Of a DNA stretch of 64,000 nt, positions 8,479-17,217 are shown in pieces; the first letter of the stretch is position 1, and each line of letters starts with the position of its first letter. Source of the stretch: Actinacidiphila rubida (GTDB lineage: Bacteria; Actinomycetota; Actinomycetes; Streptomycetales; Streptomycetaceae); the NCBI RefSeq assembly GCF_900110255.1, contig NZ_FODD01000010.1:124001-188000 (forward strand), read 5' to 3'. The translations under genes and the position numbers were made by a program. The notes under the pieces were generated by a model. That model made no database searches. It was not told the origin of the DNA and saw only the letters and a program-made list of their open reading frames with translations.

Positions 8479-9516
8479 GTGGCTCGCACGACAGCGTCGG
8501 GGGAAGGCCGCAAGGCCACGATCAAGGACGTGGCGAAGCGTGCCGGGGTGTCGCCGTCGGCCGTCACCATCGCCGTCCACGACAAGCCGGGCGTCTCCTC
8601 CAAGACCAAGGAACGCATCCTCCAGGCCGCACGGGAGCTGGGCTGGAGCCCGAACCAGGCGGCGCAGTCCCTGTCGGGCCGCGCGGTGCACACGGTGGGG
8701 CTCGCCATAGCGCGTCCGGCGCGGATGCTGGGCCTCGAACCCTTCTACATGGAGTTCATCTCCGGCATCGAGAGCGTGCTGTCCCGGCACTCCTGCTCGC
8801 TGCTGCTGCGCCTGGTGGAGCCCGACGAGGAGATCGAGGTGCAGCGCGGGTGGTGGCAGGGCAACCGGATCAACGGCTCGATCCTCGTCGACCTGCGGGT
8901 GGACGACCCGCGCATCCCCGTGCTGTCGGAGATCGGCCTGCCCGCCGTCGCGGTCGGACACCCGTCGCTGGCCGGCCCGTTCACGTCGGTCTGGACCGAC
9001 GACGCCGCGGCGACCGCGGAGGCCGTGCAGTACCTGGCCGCGCTCGGGCACCGCACGATCGCCCGCGTCAGCGGTCCCGAGGAACTCGGCCACAGCGCGA
9101 TCCGCACCAAGGCGTTCGGTGAGACCGCCGCGCAACTCGGCCTGGCCGCCCGCACGGTGGTCGCCGACTTCTCCGCCGACCAGGGCGCCCGCGCCTGCCG
9201 CTCCCTGCTGCTGTCCCCGGAACGCCCCACGGCGATCGTGTTCGACAACGACCTGATGGCGGTCACCGCGCTCGGCGTGGTCGCCGAGTTCGGCCTGTCC
9301 GTGCCGCAGGACCTGTCGGTGCTGGCCTGGGACGACTCCCAGCTGTGCCAGCTGACCCGGCCCACCCTCTCGGCCATGCAGCACGACATCTTCTCGTTCG
9401 GCGCCGACGTCACTGAGACGCTCTTCGACGTGATGGCCCACCGCGAGGCGGTCTCGCACGCGGCCCAGGTCCCCAGCCTCGTGCCGCGGGGCTCCACCGC
9501 ACCGCCGCCGCGCTGA
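8479..9516 (+). CDS. LacI-family transcriptional repressor of the manno-oligosaccharide locus
   Basis: A 345-residue LacI/GalR regulator with an N-terminal helix-turn-helix (KATIKDVAKRAGVS, residues 12-25) followed by the periplasmic-binding-like effector domain. The recognition helix reads SPSAVTIAVHDK where most family members have ATVSRVLNG, so its DNA contacts may be unusual. GTG at 8479 was chosen because AAGGTGG lies eight bases upstream and conserved sequence begins there; GTG at 8410 or 8461 are alternatives. It probably represses both flanking transcription units through the AACGTT palindromes. Confidence 0.88.
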   Translation: MARTTASGEGRKATIKDVAKRAGVSPSAVTIAVHDKPGVSSKTKERILQAARELGWSPNQAAQSLSGRAVHTVGLAIARPARMLGLEPFYMEFISGIESVLSRHSCSLLLRLVEPDEEIEVQRGWWQGNRINGSILVDLRVDDPRIPVLSEIGLPAVAVGHPSLAGPFTSVWTDDAAATAEAVQYLAALGHRTIARVSGPEELGHSAIRTKAFGETAAQLGLAARTVVADFSADQGARACRSLLLSPERPTAIVFDNDLMAVTALGVVAEFGLSVPQDLSVLAWDDSQLCQLTRPTLSAMQHDIFSFGADVTETLFDVMAHREAVSHAAQVPSLVPRGSTAPPPR

Positions 9517-9522
9517 GCACCT

Positions 9523-9556
9523 CGGCCCCGCTTCCCCAGGCGCGCCGACGGGGCCG
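9523..9556 (+). terminator. Hairpin after the LacI gene
   Basis: An 8-bp inverted repeat CGGCCCCG / CGGGGCCG with an 18-base loop begins seven bases after the stop. The long loop makes it a weaker candidate than others here. The remainder up to 9785 holds no gene. Confidence 0.45.
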
Positions 9557-9785
9557 CGCCGGGCGGCCCGGTCCGGGGCGTTCCGCGGCCGTCCTCCACG
9601 CCCCTGCGGTGAACCCTGGCCTGACGTTCACACCCCGGACATCGGCCACGGCCCGCCACGACGCCGCGCGGTGCCACCGTGGGTCCGGGGCCACCGAGCG
9701 GGCTCGACGGCGCGCGCACCCGCGTCCTGATCCACATCGGTCCGGCAACGACGTCCGCAACGGCTCGAGCAACCGCGAGGAACCG

Positions 9786-10850
9786 ATGAACCCCCACGAC
9801 GCCGACCAGCCCGATCTGTCCGAACGGACGGATCAGCCGGACCCCTCCGACCGGCCGGATCGGCCGGATCAGCCGGATCAGCCGGCCGCCGCGGCGGGAC
9901 CCGACACCACGGCCGGGGCCAGACCCCTGCTCGACGCACCGCAGTCGACCGCGGCCGCCCTGGCGATGTGGACCTTCGTCGTCGCACCCCCGATCGGTCT
10001 CGTCGTCGCGATGGCGTTCGCGTGGGGCTGGGGTCTGTCCGGCCTCGACGTCGCCATGGCCGTGGTTGCGTACCTCGTGTCGGGCTTCGGTCTGGCCATC
10101 GGCTACCACCGCCTCTTCACGCACCGCTCGTTCAAGGCGCACCGCGGCCTGCGGATCGCGCTCGCCGTCGCGGGCTCGCTGGCGGTCGAGGGCTCGCCGG
10201 TCCAGTGGGTCGCCAACCACCGCCGCCACCACGCCTTCGCCGACCGCGAGGGCGACCCGCACTCGCCCTGGCGCTACGGCACGGACACACGCGCACTCCT
10301 CAAGGGGATGCTCCACGCGCACATGGGATGGATGTTCCGGCGCGAGCTCAGCAACCGGGCGAGGTTCGCGCCCGACATCGCCGCCGATCCCGACCTGCGC
10401 CTCGTCGGCCGGCTCTTCGGGCTGCTGACCGCCGTCTCCCTGCTGCTGCCGGCGCTGGTCGGCGGGCTCGTGACCGGCACCTGGAGCGGCGCGCTCGCCG
10501 GGTTCTTCTGGGCCGGTGTGATCCGCATGGCGCTGCTGCACCACGTCACCTGGTCCGTGAACTCGGTGTGCCATGTCGCGGGCCGCCGCCCGTTCGTCAG
10601 CCGCGACAAGGCCACCAACTTCTGGCCCCTCGCCCTGCTGTCGTTCGGCGAGAGCTGGCACAACTCCCACCACGCCGACCCCACCGGTGCGCGCCACGGC
10701 GTGCTGCCCGGCCAGCTCGACCCGGCAGCCCGCGCCATCCGGCTGTTCGAGAAGCTGGGCTGGGTGCACGACGTGCGCTGGCCCAGCGCCGACCGCCTCA
10801 CCCCGCGCCCCGTCCCCGAATCCGCCGGCCCCCGGAGCTCCGCGGCCTGA
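9786..10850 (+). CDS. Acyl-CoA/fatty-acid delta-9-type desaturase
   Basis: A 354-residue integral-membrane di-iron desaturase. The three histidine boxes are complete: HRLFTH (108-113), HRRHH (145-149) and HNSHH (292-296), in the SCD/OLE1-type arrangement. Membrane segments lie at about 57-80, 88-107, 210-250. It would insert a cis double bond into saturated acyl chains and so adjust membrane fluidity. The first 50 residues are an unusual hydrophilic tail rich in Asp, Gln and Pro (DQPDPSDRPDRPDQPDQP) encoded by a small tandem repeat. ATG at 9786 follows GAGGA. No ferredoxin or reductase partner is adjacent. Confidence 0.92.
   Translation: MNPHDADQPDLSERTDQPDPSDRPDRPDQPDQPAAAAGPDTTAGARPLLDAPQSTAAALAMWTFVVAPPIGLVVAMAFAWGWGLSGLDVAMAVVAYLVSGFGLAIGYHRLFTHRSFKAHRGLRIALAVAGSLAVEGSPVQWVANHRRHHAFADREGDPHSPWRYGTDTRALLKGMLHAHMGWMFRRELSNRARFAPDIAADPDLRLVGRLFGLLTAVSLLLPALVGGLVTGTWSGALAGFFWAGVIRMALLHHVTWSVNSVCHVAGRRPFVSRDKATNFWPLALLSFGESWHNSHHADPTGARHGVLPGQLDPAARAIRLFEKLGWVHDVRWPSADRLTPRPVPESAGPRSSAA
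9852..9887 (+). repeat. 9-bp tandem repeat inside the desaturase N-terminal tail
   Basis: Four units of the form CRGCCGGAT (CGGCCGGAT twice, CAGCCGGAT, CAGCCGGCC) encode the Asp-Arg/Gln-Pro tract. The tail outside the catalytic domain may vary in length between strains. Confidence 0.6.
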
Positions 10851-11004
10851 CGTTCGCGCGGCCCCCAACGGACCCCCGCCGCAGGGACCTTGGCGCGACT
10901 ACGGGAGACGGAAGCGGACCGGTCCAGCCGATAGCGTGGCCCGGCACCACCGTTGCCGGCGACCGCGCCGGCCGGACCGACGACACTACGGGGATCAGCA
11001 CCAC

Positions 11005-12087
11005 ATGCCGCACCGCTCCCGACGCACCGCGCCCACCGTTCGTCCCGCCACCCTGCTCGCCGCCGCCTCGCTCGCCCTCGTCGCGGGCTGCTCGTCCTCG
11101 TCGGACCCGGCGTCCTCGTCCTCCGACCCCAAGACGACGGAAGCGGCGAAGACCGCGGCCGAGAAGCCGCTGATCGGCGTCGGCGAGGCCAACCAGGTCG
11201 TCGACGCCTACCAGAAGCTCAACAACCAGGCCAACGCGCAGCGCAGCCTGACACTGATGGCCAAGGCCGAGGACGGCGCGATGCTCGCCGCCGACAAGGG
11301 GTACTTCACGCAGCTGCCCGAGCTCGACCCCAAGCAGGTGGCGTCGAACCTCGCCCCGTTCGCCTATGTCCAGCGCTCGTTCTTCATACCCCCGGCCTCC
11401 GCGAAGGCCGACTGGTTCCTGATGAAGGCGCGGTTCGCCGACCTCAAGGGCGGAAAGCCGGCCGCACCGTCCTCGACGTACACCCGCTTCATGGTCTTCC
11501 GCCACACCGGCGGCGGTTGGCGCGCGGTGGCCGCCGCGGGCTTCTCCGGCGCCGAGCAGAAGGACATCCCGGCCCTGGCCGTGGACCGGCAGGGGCTGGC
11601 GTCGGTCGCCGCCCCCACCACCAGGATCGGCCGCACCGCACCGGCGGACCTGGCCGGACTGGTCGCCGACCTGTATGCGACGGGCGGCGACAAGAGGGTC
11701 CTGGCCAAGACCAGGGAACGCGACGACGCGATCGGCGTCTGGGCCGACCGCGGCGAGCACCTGGACGCCCACGCGTACGCCACCTACGCGGTGGCCCGCC
11801 CGCACGTCGGCGCGACCTACGCGATGCGCACCGCGGACGGTGGCGCCCTGGTGCTCAGCGACAGCGCCGTCGACGAGACGGTGCTCGCGAAGGACGTGAA
11901 CTCCTGGGTCACCCTGGGCAAGAGCCTCCAGCCGTTCGTGAAGCACGGCTCCGCGCGCATGAGCCAGGTCGTGCAGCACGACCTGCAGTCCCAGCTCGGC
12001 GTCGTCTCCCCGTCCGGCGGCACCGCCGTCTACGCCATCGACCAGCAGACCACCGGCATCGACGCCACACCGATGCCCGCCACCTGA
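11005..12087 (+). CDS. Secreted lipoprotein of unknown function
   Basis: A 360-residue predicted lipoprotein. A basic N-terminus and hydrophobic segment end in the lipobox LVAGC (Cys29), followed by a Ser/Asp-rich linker. The mature part has no enzyme motif I recognise. It looks like two repeated alpha+beta halves of the kind seen in streptomycete proteins of unknown function. ATG at 11005 is set by the signal peptide. It is followed by a convergent VOC gene and has no obvious operon partner. Confidence 0.75.
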   Translation: MPHRSRRTAPTVRPATLLAAASLALVAGCSSSSDPASSSSDPKTTEAAKTAAEKPLIGVGEANQVVDAYQKLNNQANAQRSLTLMAKAEDGAMLAADKGYFTQLPELDPKQVASNLAPFAYVQRSFFIPPASAKADWFLMKARFADLKGGKPAAPSSTYTRFMVFRHTGGGWRAVAAAGFSGAEQKDIPALAVDRQGLASVAAPTTRIGRTAPADLAGLVADLYATGGDKRVLAKTRERDDAIGVWADRGEHLDAHAYATYAVARPHVGATYAMRTADGGALVLSDSAVDETVLAKDVNSWVTLGKSLQPFVKHGSARMSQVVQHDLQSQLGVVSPSGGTAVYAIDQQTTGIDATPMPAT

Positions 12088-12154
12088 GAACCCGCGGCCC
12101 CCGCCGGACGCCGGCCCGCGGCTGCTCGTCCCGCTCGGTGACGACGCGCGCCGG

Positions 12155-12574
12155 TCAGCCCGGCGGCGGGTCGGTCGCGACGAGTTCGACCTCGAAGCCG
12201 TCGTCGTTCTCCAGGTAGGCGGCGTAGTGCTGCGGGCCGCCGGCGTGCGGGTGGCGGTCGGGGTACATCAGCCGCCAGCCGTGGCGCATGGCGTCCGAGA
12301 CCAGCCTCTCGACGGCGGCGGCGTCCTCGACGTGGAACGCGAGGTGGTTCAGCCCCGGCCGGCACCGGTCGTGCGCGTCGGCGGTGAGGGCGGGTGACTG
12401 CTCGACGACGAGGTACGTCGGTCCCAGCCGCCAGCTGCGGCCGGCCTCCCAGCTCTGGAAGGGCCGGTACCCCAGTGCCTCCAGCAGCCGGCCGAGCGAG
12501 CCGACGGCGCGCGGCAGGTCCGGTACCCACAGCTCGACGTGGTGCAGCGCGCCGTGCGGCGGGCGGTCGTCCAT
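12155..12574 (-). CDS. VOC (glyoxalase/bleomycin-resistance fold) family protein
   Basis: A 139-residue single-domain vicinal oxygen chelate protein. The repeated beta-alpha-beta-beta-beta pattern is visible. Likely metal ligands are His in HHVELWV near the start, a His in LNHLAFHV, and Glu in GFEVELV near the end. Members include glyoxalases, dioxygenases and drug-binding proteins, and the sequence does not decide among them. It stands alone between a convergent lipoprotein gene and a divergent small membrane-protein gene. Confidence 0.8.
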   Translation of the reverse strand: MDDRPPHGALHHVELWVPDLPRAVGSLGRLLEALGYRPFQSWEAGRSWRLGPTYLVVEQSPALTADAHDRCRPGLNHLAFHVEDAAAVERLVSDAMRHGWRLMYPDRHPHAGGPQHYAAYLENDDGFEVELVATDPPPG

Positions 12575-12698
12575 GGGGGGACCCTAGTGCCGCGGCGCCG
12601 GGTGGGGCACGGGCGGGTTCCGGGGGAAAGCGCCGGGTGGGACGTCCGTGCGTACGGTGAAGGTTCGCGGGAAGGCGACACCGCGGAGGTTGATAAAG

Positions 12699-12869
12699 AT
12701 GGGACCCTTGCTTCTTGTACTGCTTCTCGCGCTCGTGCTGTTCGGCGCCGGATTCGCGCTCAACATTCTCTGGTGGGCCGCGGTGATCGTGCTGGTCCTC
12801 TGGGCGCTCGGATTTCTCGTGCGGGGCACGAGTGCGGCGGGAGGTCGGGGCCGCTGGTACCGGTGGTGA
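12699..12869 (+). CDS. Small hydrophobic membrane protein
   Basis: A 56-residue protein with two adjoining hydrophobic segments (PLLLVLLLALVLFGAGFAL and WWAAVIVLVLWALGFL) and a short Gly/Arg tail. Near-identical short 'hydrophobic proteins' are common in streptomycetes; the function is unknown. ATG at 12699 has GGAGG nine bases upstream, which supports this start over an in-frame one further up. Confidence 0.8.
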   Translation: MGPLLLVLLLALVLFGAGFALNILWWAAVIVLVLWALGFLVRGTSAAGGRGRWYRW

Positions 12870-13026
12870 GTCGAGACGGGTGACCGCCGAATCGCGTGAC
12901 CACGGAGAACGCCGGCACATTTGGCGGCGGGCGGTGCGCCCGTAAGCGCGCGGCGCGCGCGAGAACGGCGGAAGCGGACGGGCGGAGGCGCGGGCCTCCG
13001 CCCGTCCGTGCGTGTCTCCGCCCGTG

Positions 13027-15231
13027 TCAGGGGCGCCGGCAGGCCCTGGCCTGCTCCGCCGTCAGCGTGCGGGTGCGGGCGAGCAGGAGGGTGATGTCGT
13101 CGTGGTCGGTCGTGGTGCCGGGTCCGGGGTCGGGCCCGGGCACGAGACCGGGCGCCGCGTCGTGCCAGGCCTGCGGGGTCATGAAGTTGACGACGCGTGA
13201 GGCGACGTCGTCGAGGCCGCCGCCGGACCGGGACAGCGCGGCCCGCAGGCGCTCCAGGCCGGCGTCGATGTCGGCGTCACGCGTCTCCACCAGGCCGTCG
13301 GTGTAGAGGGCGATGACGCTTCCCTCGGGCAGGGTGAGGTTCGCCGAGGGATACGTCCGGGTGCCGAGTCCGATGGGCGGCCCGATGGGCACGTCGGGGA
13401 AGACGACCTCGCCGCCGGGGTGGGCGACGGCCGGCAGCGGGTGCCCGGCGGAGGCGATCGTGCACTCGCGGCTCACCGGGTCGTACACCGCGTAGGCGCA
13501 GGTGCACGTCATCACGCGGCCCAACGCGTCGTCCCCGGACCCCTGTTCGTTCATCAGGCCGACGCGGCGGTCCAGCCGGGCCAGGACGTCCCCGGGCGGC
13601 AGGTCGAGGTCGGCGAGCGTGGCCATGACGGTGCGGAGCTGGCCCATGAGGGCGGCGGCGCCGATGCCGTGGCCGACGACGTCACCGATGACGAGCCCGA
13701 CGCGGGCGTCCGGCAGCGGCACCACGTCGAACCAGTCGCCTCCGACGCCCTCGTGGAGGTCGGAGGGCAGGTAGCGCGACGCGACCTCGACGCCCGGGCC
13801 GCCGCTCAGCTCGCGGGGCAGCAGCTCGCGCTGCAGGGCCAGCGCCGCGCTGCGCTCGCGGCGGTAGCGGCGCGCGTTGTCGAGGCTGAGCGCGGCCCGG
13901 CCGACGAGTTCCTCGATCAGCAGCAGGTCGTCGCGCGAGAACGGCGTGGGGTTGTCGTGGCGGACGAAGACCGCCTCGCCCAGAACGGTGCCGCTGGCCT
14001 TGATCGGGACGATGATCAGGGAGTGCATCCCGATCCGCGCGATCCGCTCGGCGCGCCGCGGGTCCTTGTCGAGCCAGGTGCCGTGCGCGGTGTCGAGAAA
14101 CGGCTCGAAGTGCGTCTCGCCCGAGTACAGCGCCCGCGTGAACGGCGAGGCGGGGGGCACGAACACCGGGTCGCCGACGCGCCAGAGGGACTCCGGCATC
14201 CCATGCCTGCGCGACGCGGCGCCCGCACGGCGGAAGATGGGCACGCCGTCGGCCGAGGTCGGCAGGCGGTCGAGCGGCGAGTCGGGGGAGCGGCCGCGGA
14301 AGGGGACGTTCTCGCCGAGGTCCACCGTCACGTAGTCGGCGAGCAACGGGACGGCCGCGTCCGCGAGTTCCTGCGCGGTCCTGGCGATGTCGAGGGTCGT
14401 GCCCACCCGGCCGCCCATCTCGGCCAGCGCGAGCAGGTGCTGGCGCACGCGGGACTTCTCGAAGTCGGTGCTCATGGTGCAGACGCCGAGCGGGCGGCCG
14501 TCCGGTCCGTCGAGCCGGAAGTACGACGCGGTCAGGACGCGGTCGGCGTCCTCGCCGGGTACGCGCCAGGCGTACTCGCGCTCGATCACCGGCTCGCCGC
14601 TGGCCAGCACCTGCTCCATCGCCCCGATGACGCCCGGCGCCGCGTCGCCGAGCGGCAGTTCACGGGCCAGCAGGCCCAGCCGGTGCCGGCCGAGGGCGCG
14701 GTCCAGCCGCGCGGCCGCCCGGTTCACCCACACGCAGCGCAGGTCGGTGTTCCAGAGGGAGACGCCCACGGGTGAGCGGGCCAGCAGCGGCGCCGTGACG
14801 TGGGCGTCGGCCGGCGGCCAGGAGGACAGACCGGAGGGGTCGACGGCGGTCACGAACCAGTCCGTCCGGTGCTCGCGGGGCATCGCCGAGGCTTCGACCT
14901 CCGCCGTGACGGTCGTGCCGTCCTTGGCCCGCAGAGTCAGGCAGCCGCGCCAGCGTGGTCGGTCCTGCGCGCGCTCCGTCCACTTGGCGACCGTGCGGTG
15001 GGGGTCGGGCCCGGCGAGGAGTGTCGCCACGGAGCTTCCGACCGCGTCGCCCGCGGTGTGGCCGAGCAGCCCTTGGGCGGTGGACGTCCAGGCCTTGATG
15101 ACGCCCCGCTCGTCCACGACCGCCGCGGCCGGGCCGACGAGGCCCTGCCCGTCCGCTGCCGCCCCGCGGGCGGGGGCCGCTCCTGCGGCCTGCCCCGCGG
15201 GGCCCGCGGAACGCGTCGTCGGCCTCTCCAT
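13027..15231 (-). CDS. PAS-PAS-GAF-SpoIIE (PP2C) serine phosphatase
   Basis: A 734-residue sensor phosphatase of the type that controls anti-sigma-factor antagonists. Order: disordered N-terminus, PAS at about 35-130, second PAS at about 145-260, GAF at about 275-460, and PPM-type phosphatase at about 480-720. The phosphatase motifs are GGDWFDVV, GDVVGHG, AGHPLP, YTDGLVE and DDITLLLAR, with the metal-binding aspartates present. Expected role: dephosphorylate a STAS-domain anti-anti-sigma protein in response to a signal bound by the PAS or GAF domains. No STAS or RsbW-like partner is adjacent, so its target is elsewhere. Confidence 0.92.
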   Translation of the reverse strand: MERPTTRSAGPAGQAAGAAPARGAAADGQGLVGPAAAVVDERGVIKAWTSTAQGLLGHTAGDAVGSSVATLLAGPDPHRTVAKWTERAQDRPRWRGCLTLRAKDGTTVTAEVEASAMPREHRTDWFVTAVDPSGLSSWPPADAHVTAPLLARSPVGVSLWNTDLRCVWVNRAAARLDRALGRHRLGLLARELPLGDAAPGVIGAMEQVLASGEPVIEREYAWRVPGEDADRVLTASYFRLDGPDGRPLGVCTMSTDFEKSRVRQHLLALAEMGGRVGTTLDIARTAQELADAAVPLLADYVTVDLGENVPFRGRSPDSPLDRLPTSADGVPIFRRAGAASRRHGMPESLWRVGDPVFVPPASPFTRALYSGETHFEPFLDTAHGTWLDKDPRRAERIARIGMHSLIIVPIKASGTVLGEAVFVRHDNPTPFSRDDLLLIEELVGRAALSLDNARRYRRERSAALALQRELLPRELSGGPGVEVASRYLPSDLHEGVGGDWFDVVPLPDARVGLVIGDVVGHGIGAAALMGQLRTVMATLADLDLPPGDVLARLDRRVGLMNEQGSGDDALGRVMTCTCAYAVYDPVSRECTIASAGHPLPAVAHPGGEVVFPDVPIGPPIGLGTRTYPSANLTLPEGSVIALYTDGLVETRDADIDAGLERLRAALSRSGGGLDDVASRVVNFMTPQAWHDAAPGLVPGPDPGPGTTTDHDDITLLLARTRTLTAEQARACRRP

Positions 15232-15387
15232 GCCTCCACTCCCGGCCTGCGGCGGCCGCGGTCGACGGCGTGCGCGGTCCGACCAGCGGGCAGGCGACCC
15301 TTTTGTCGAGAATAACCCGGTTTCCCGCCCCTCTCCCGGCGACGCGGCGACGTCGGGGCAGTCTGCCGGGAGCTCGTGGGCCGCCCG

Positions 15388-16437
15388 TCACACGTTGGCG
15401 TAACCCGGCAGGCTCTGCTTGATGCGTTCGAACTCGCGCGGGTCGGAGACGCCCTGGAAGTCGCGGCGGGGGGTGTAGGGGGCCTCCAGGCGGCGGGCCT
15501 CCTCGTCCGTGAGGTGGAGGTCGAGGGACGCGACGGCGTCGTCGATCTGCTGCACGGTGCGGGCGCCCACGACGGGTGCGGCCACGACGGGGTTGCGGCG
15601 CAGCCAGGCGAGGGCGACCTGGGCCCGCGTGACCCCGTGCGCGTCGGCGACCGCGCCGACCTCGTCGATGATGGCGCGGTCGCTGCCCGCGTCGGCGTGG
15701 TAGAGCAGGTCCGCGTACGCGCCGTCGGTGGCCGCGCGCTCGCCGGTGTTCGCCTGCTCGAAGGGGCGGGCGAGGCGGCCGCGGGCCAGCGGGCTCCAGA
15801 CCATCGTGGCGACGCCCTCGTCCGCGCAGAGCGGGAGCATCTCGCGCTCCTCCTCGCGGGCCAGCAGGTTGTAGTGGTCCTGCATGGTCGCGAAGCGCGC
15901 CCAGCCGTGGCGTTCCTGCAGGTGGAGTGCCTTGGCGAACTCCCAGGCGTGCATGGAGGACGCGCCGAGGTAGCGGGCCCTGCCGGACTTCACGACGTCG
16001 TGCAGCGCCTCCAGCGTCTCCTCGATCGGGGTCTCGCTGTCGAGCCGGTGGATCATGTAGACGTCCACGTAGTCGGTGCCCAGGCGACGCAGGCTGGCGT
16101 CGATCTCGCTCATGATCGCCTTGCGGGACAGGCCGCCGCCGTTGGGGCTGCCCGGGCGCATGGTGTGGCGGACCTTGGTGGTGATGACGACGTCGTCGCG
16201 GTGCGCGTAGTCCTTCAGGGCGCGGCCCAGGATCTCCTCGCTGGAGCCGTAGGAGTAGAGGTTCGCGGTGTCGAAGAAGTTGATGCCGGCGTCGATCGCG
16301 TGCTTGATCAGGGGACGGCTGGCCTCCTCGGGCAGCGACCAGTCGGGGTGCCCGCGGTCGGGCCGCCCGTAGGTCATCGCGCCGATGGCGACGGGGGACA
16401 CGTCGAGGCCGGTGCGGCCGAGCTTGATGTAGCGCAC
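15388..16437 (-). CDS. Aldo/keto reductase
   Basis: A 349-residue NADPH-dependent aldo/keto reductase of the YajO/AKR11-12-like branch. It has the N-terminal MRYIKLGRTGLDVS, the catalytic Asp-Tyr region FFDTANLYSYGSSE, the His of VYMIHRLD, and a C-terminal NADP-binding segment. GTG at 16437 follows AGGAG. The gene diverges from a TetR regulator, and both 18-bp operators lie between them, so it is very probably the TetR target. The inducing and reduced carbonyl compounds are unknown. Confidence 0.92.
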   Translation of the reverse strand: MRYIKLGRTGLDVSPVAIGAMTYGRPDRGHPDWSLPEEASRPLIKHAIDAGINFFDTANLYSYGSSEEILGRALKDYAHRDDVVITTKVRHTMRPGSPNGGGLSRKAIMSEIDASLRRLGTDYVDVYMIHRLDSETPIEETLEALHDVVKSGRARYLGASSMHAWEFAKALHLQERHGWARFATMQDHYNLLAREEEREMLPLCADEGVATMVWSPLARGRLARPFEQANTGERAATDGAYADLLYHADAGSDRAIIDEVGAVADAHGVTRAQVALAWLRRNPVVAAPVVGARTVQQIDDAVASLDLHLTDEEARRLEAPYTPRRDFQGVSDPREFERIKQSLPGYANV

Positions 16438-16468
16438 GGGGAAGCTCCTACAATGGGGAACGGGAGTA

Positions 16469-16520
16469 AACGGAGAACTCTCCGCCTGACTCCCGAAACA
16501 CTAACGGAGAACTCTCCGTT
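16469..16520. promoter_or_regulatory. Two TetR operators between the aldo/keto reductase and TetR genes
   Basis: AACGGAGA-AC-TCTCCGTT at 16503-16520 has perfect 8-bp arms. A second copy at 16469-16486 differs only in the last two bases. Centres are 34 bp apart. They lie in the divergent promoter region, so the TetR protein should control itself and the reductase. Confidence 0.8.
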
Positions 16521-16557
16521 TCGCAATCGGTCAACTGCCCGCACGCCAGGAGGACCC

Positions 16558-17109
16558 GTGGCCGACGCCGCGCAACAGCGCTCCGACGCGCTGAAGAACC
16601 GGGAGGCGATCCTCCAGGTCGCCCACGACGCGCTCGCCGAGTCCCCGAACGCCTCGCTCAACTCGATCGCCAAGCGCGCGGGCGTCGGCGCCGGCACGCT
16701 CTACCGGCACTTCCCGACCCGCGAGGCGCTCGTCCTGGAGGTCCACCGCCACGACGTGGACCGCCTCGTCGCCGCCGTGTCCGACGTCCTGGCGGCCCAC
16801 CCCCCGCTCGACGCCTTCCGGCAGTGGTTCACCACGCTCGCCGCCTACGTCCGCATCAAGCACGGCCTGGGCGAAGCACTCCACTCCGCCGCCGCGCAGG
16901 AGGTCGTCAGCGCCTCCTGGCCGCCCGTCACCGCCGCCGTCGGCCGGCTCCTCGACGCCTGCGAGCAGGCCGGGGAGGTGCGGCCCGGGATCGACCCGGT
17001 GGACGTCATCATGCTCATGAGCTGCCTGTGGCGAACCCCCGCCACCGCGGAGGGCGCCGCCCAGGCCGACCGCCTCCTGGAGCTCGCCATCGACGGCTTC
17101 CGGCCGTAG
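16558..17109 (+). CDS. TetR-family transcriptional regulator
   Basis: A 183-residue TetR protein. The helix-turn-helix reads SLNSIAKRAGVGAGTLYRHFPTR at about residues 35-57 (quoted in part: AGVGAGTLYRHF), followed by an all-helical ligand domain. GTG at 16558 follows CAGGAGGA. It is similar in layout to the SbtR/YcdC-type group that guards aldo-keto reductase genes in actinomycetes. The divergent reductase and the paired 18-bp palindromes define its probable regulon. Confidence 0.9.
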   Translation: MADAAQQRSDALKNREAILQVAHDALAESPNASLNSIAKRAGVGAGTLYRHFPTREALVLEVHRHDVDRLVAAVSDVLAAHPPLDAFRQWFTTLAAYVRIKHGLGEALHSAAAQEVVSASWPPVTAAVGRLLDACEQAGEVRPGIDPVDVIMLMSCLWRTPATAEGAAQADRLLELAIDGFRP

Positions 17110-17217
17110 CGCACTCCCGTCGTGCCGGTGTCGATCCTGGCGCGTCCCGTTCGACGCACTGGTCAGGGACGCGTCGCGACCGGCGACGCGCCACGACCGG
17201 AACAGGACCGGAACGTC

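Noticed and set aside
8745..10868. A 707-codon antisense frame across the LacI and desaturase genes
   Set aside because: Low-complexity translation with no motif; both plus-strand genes are complete and well supported.
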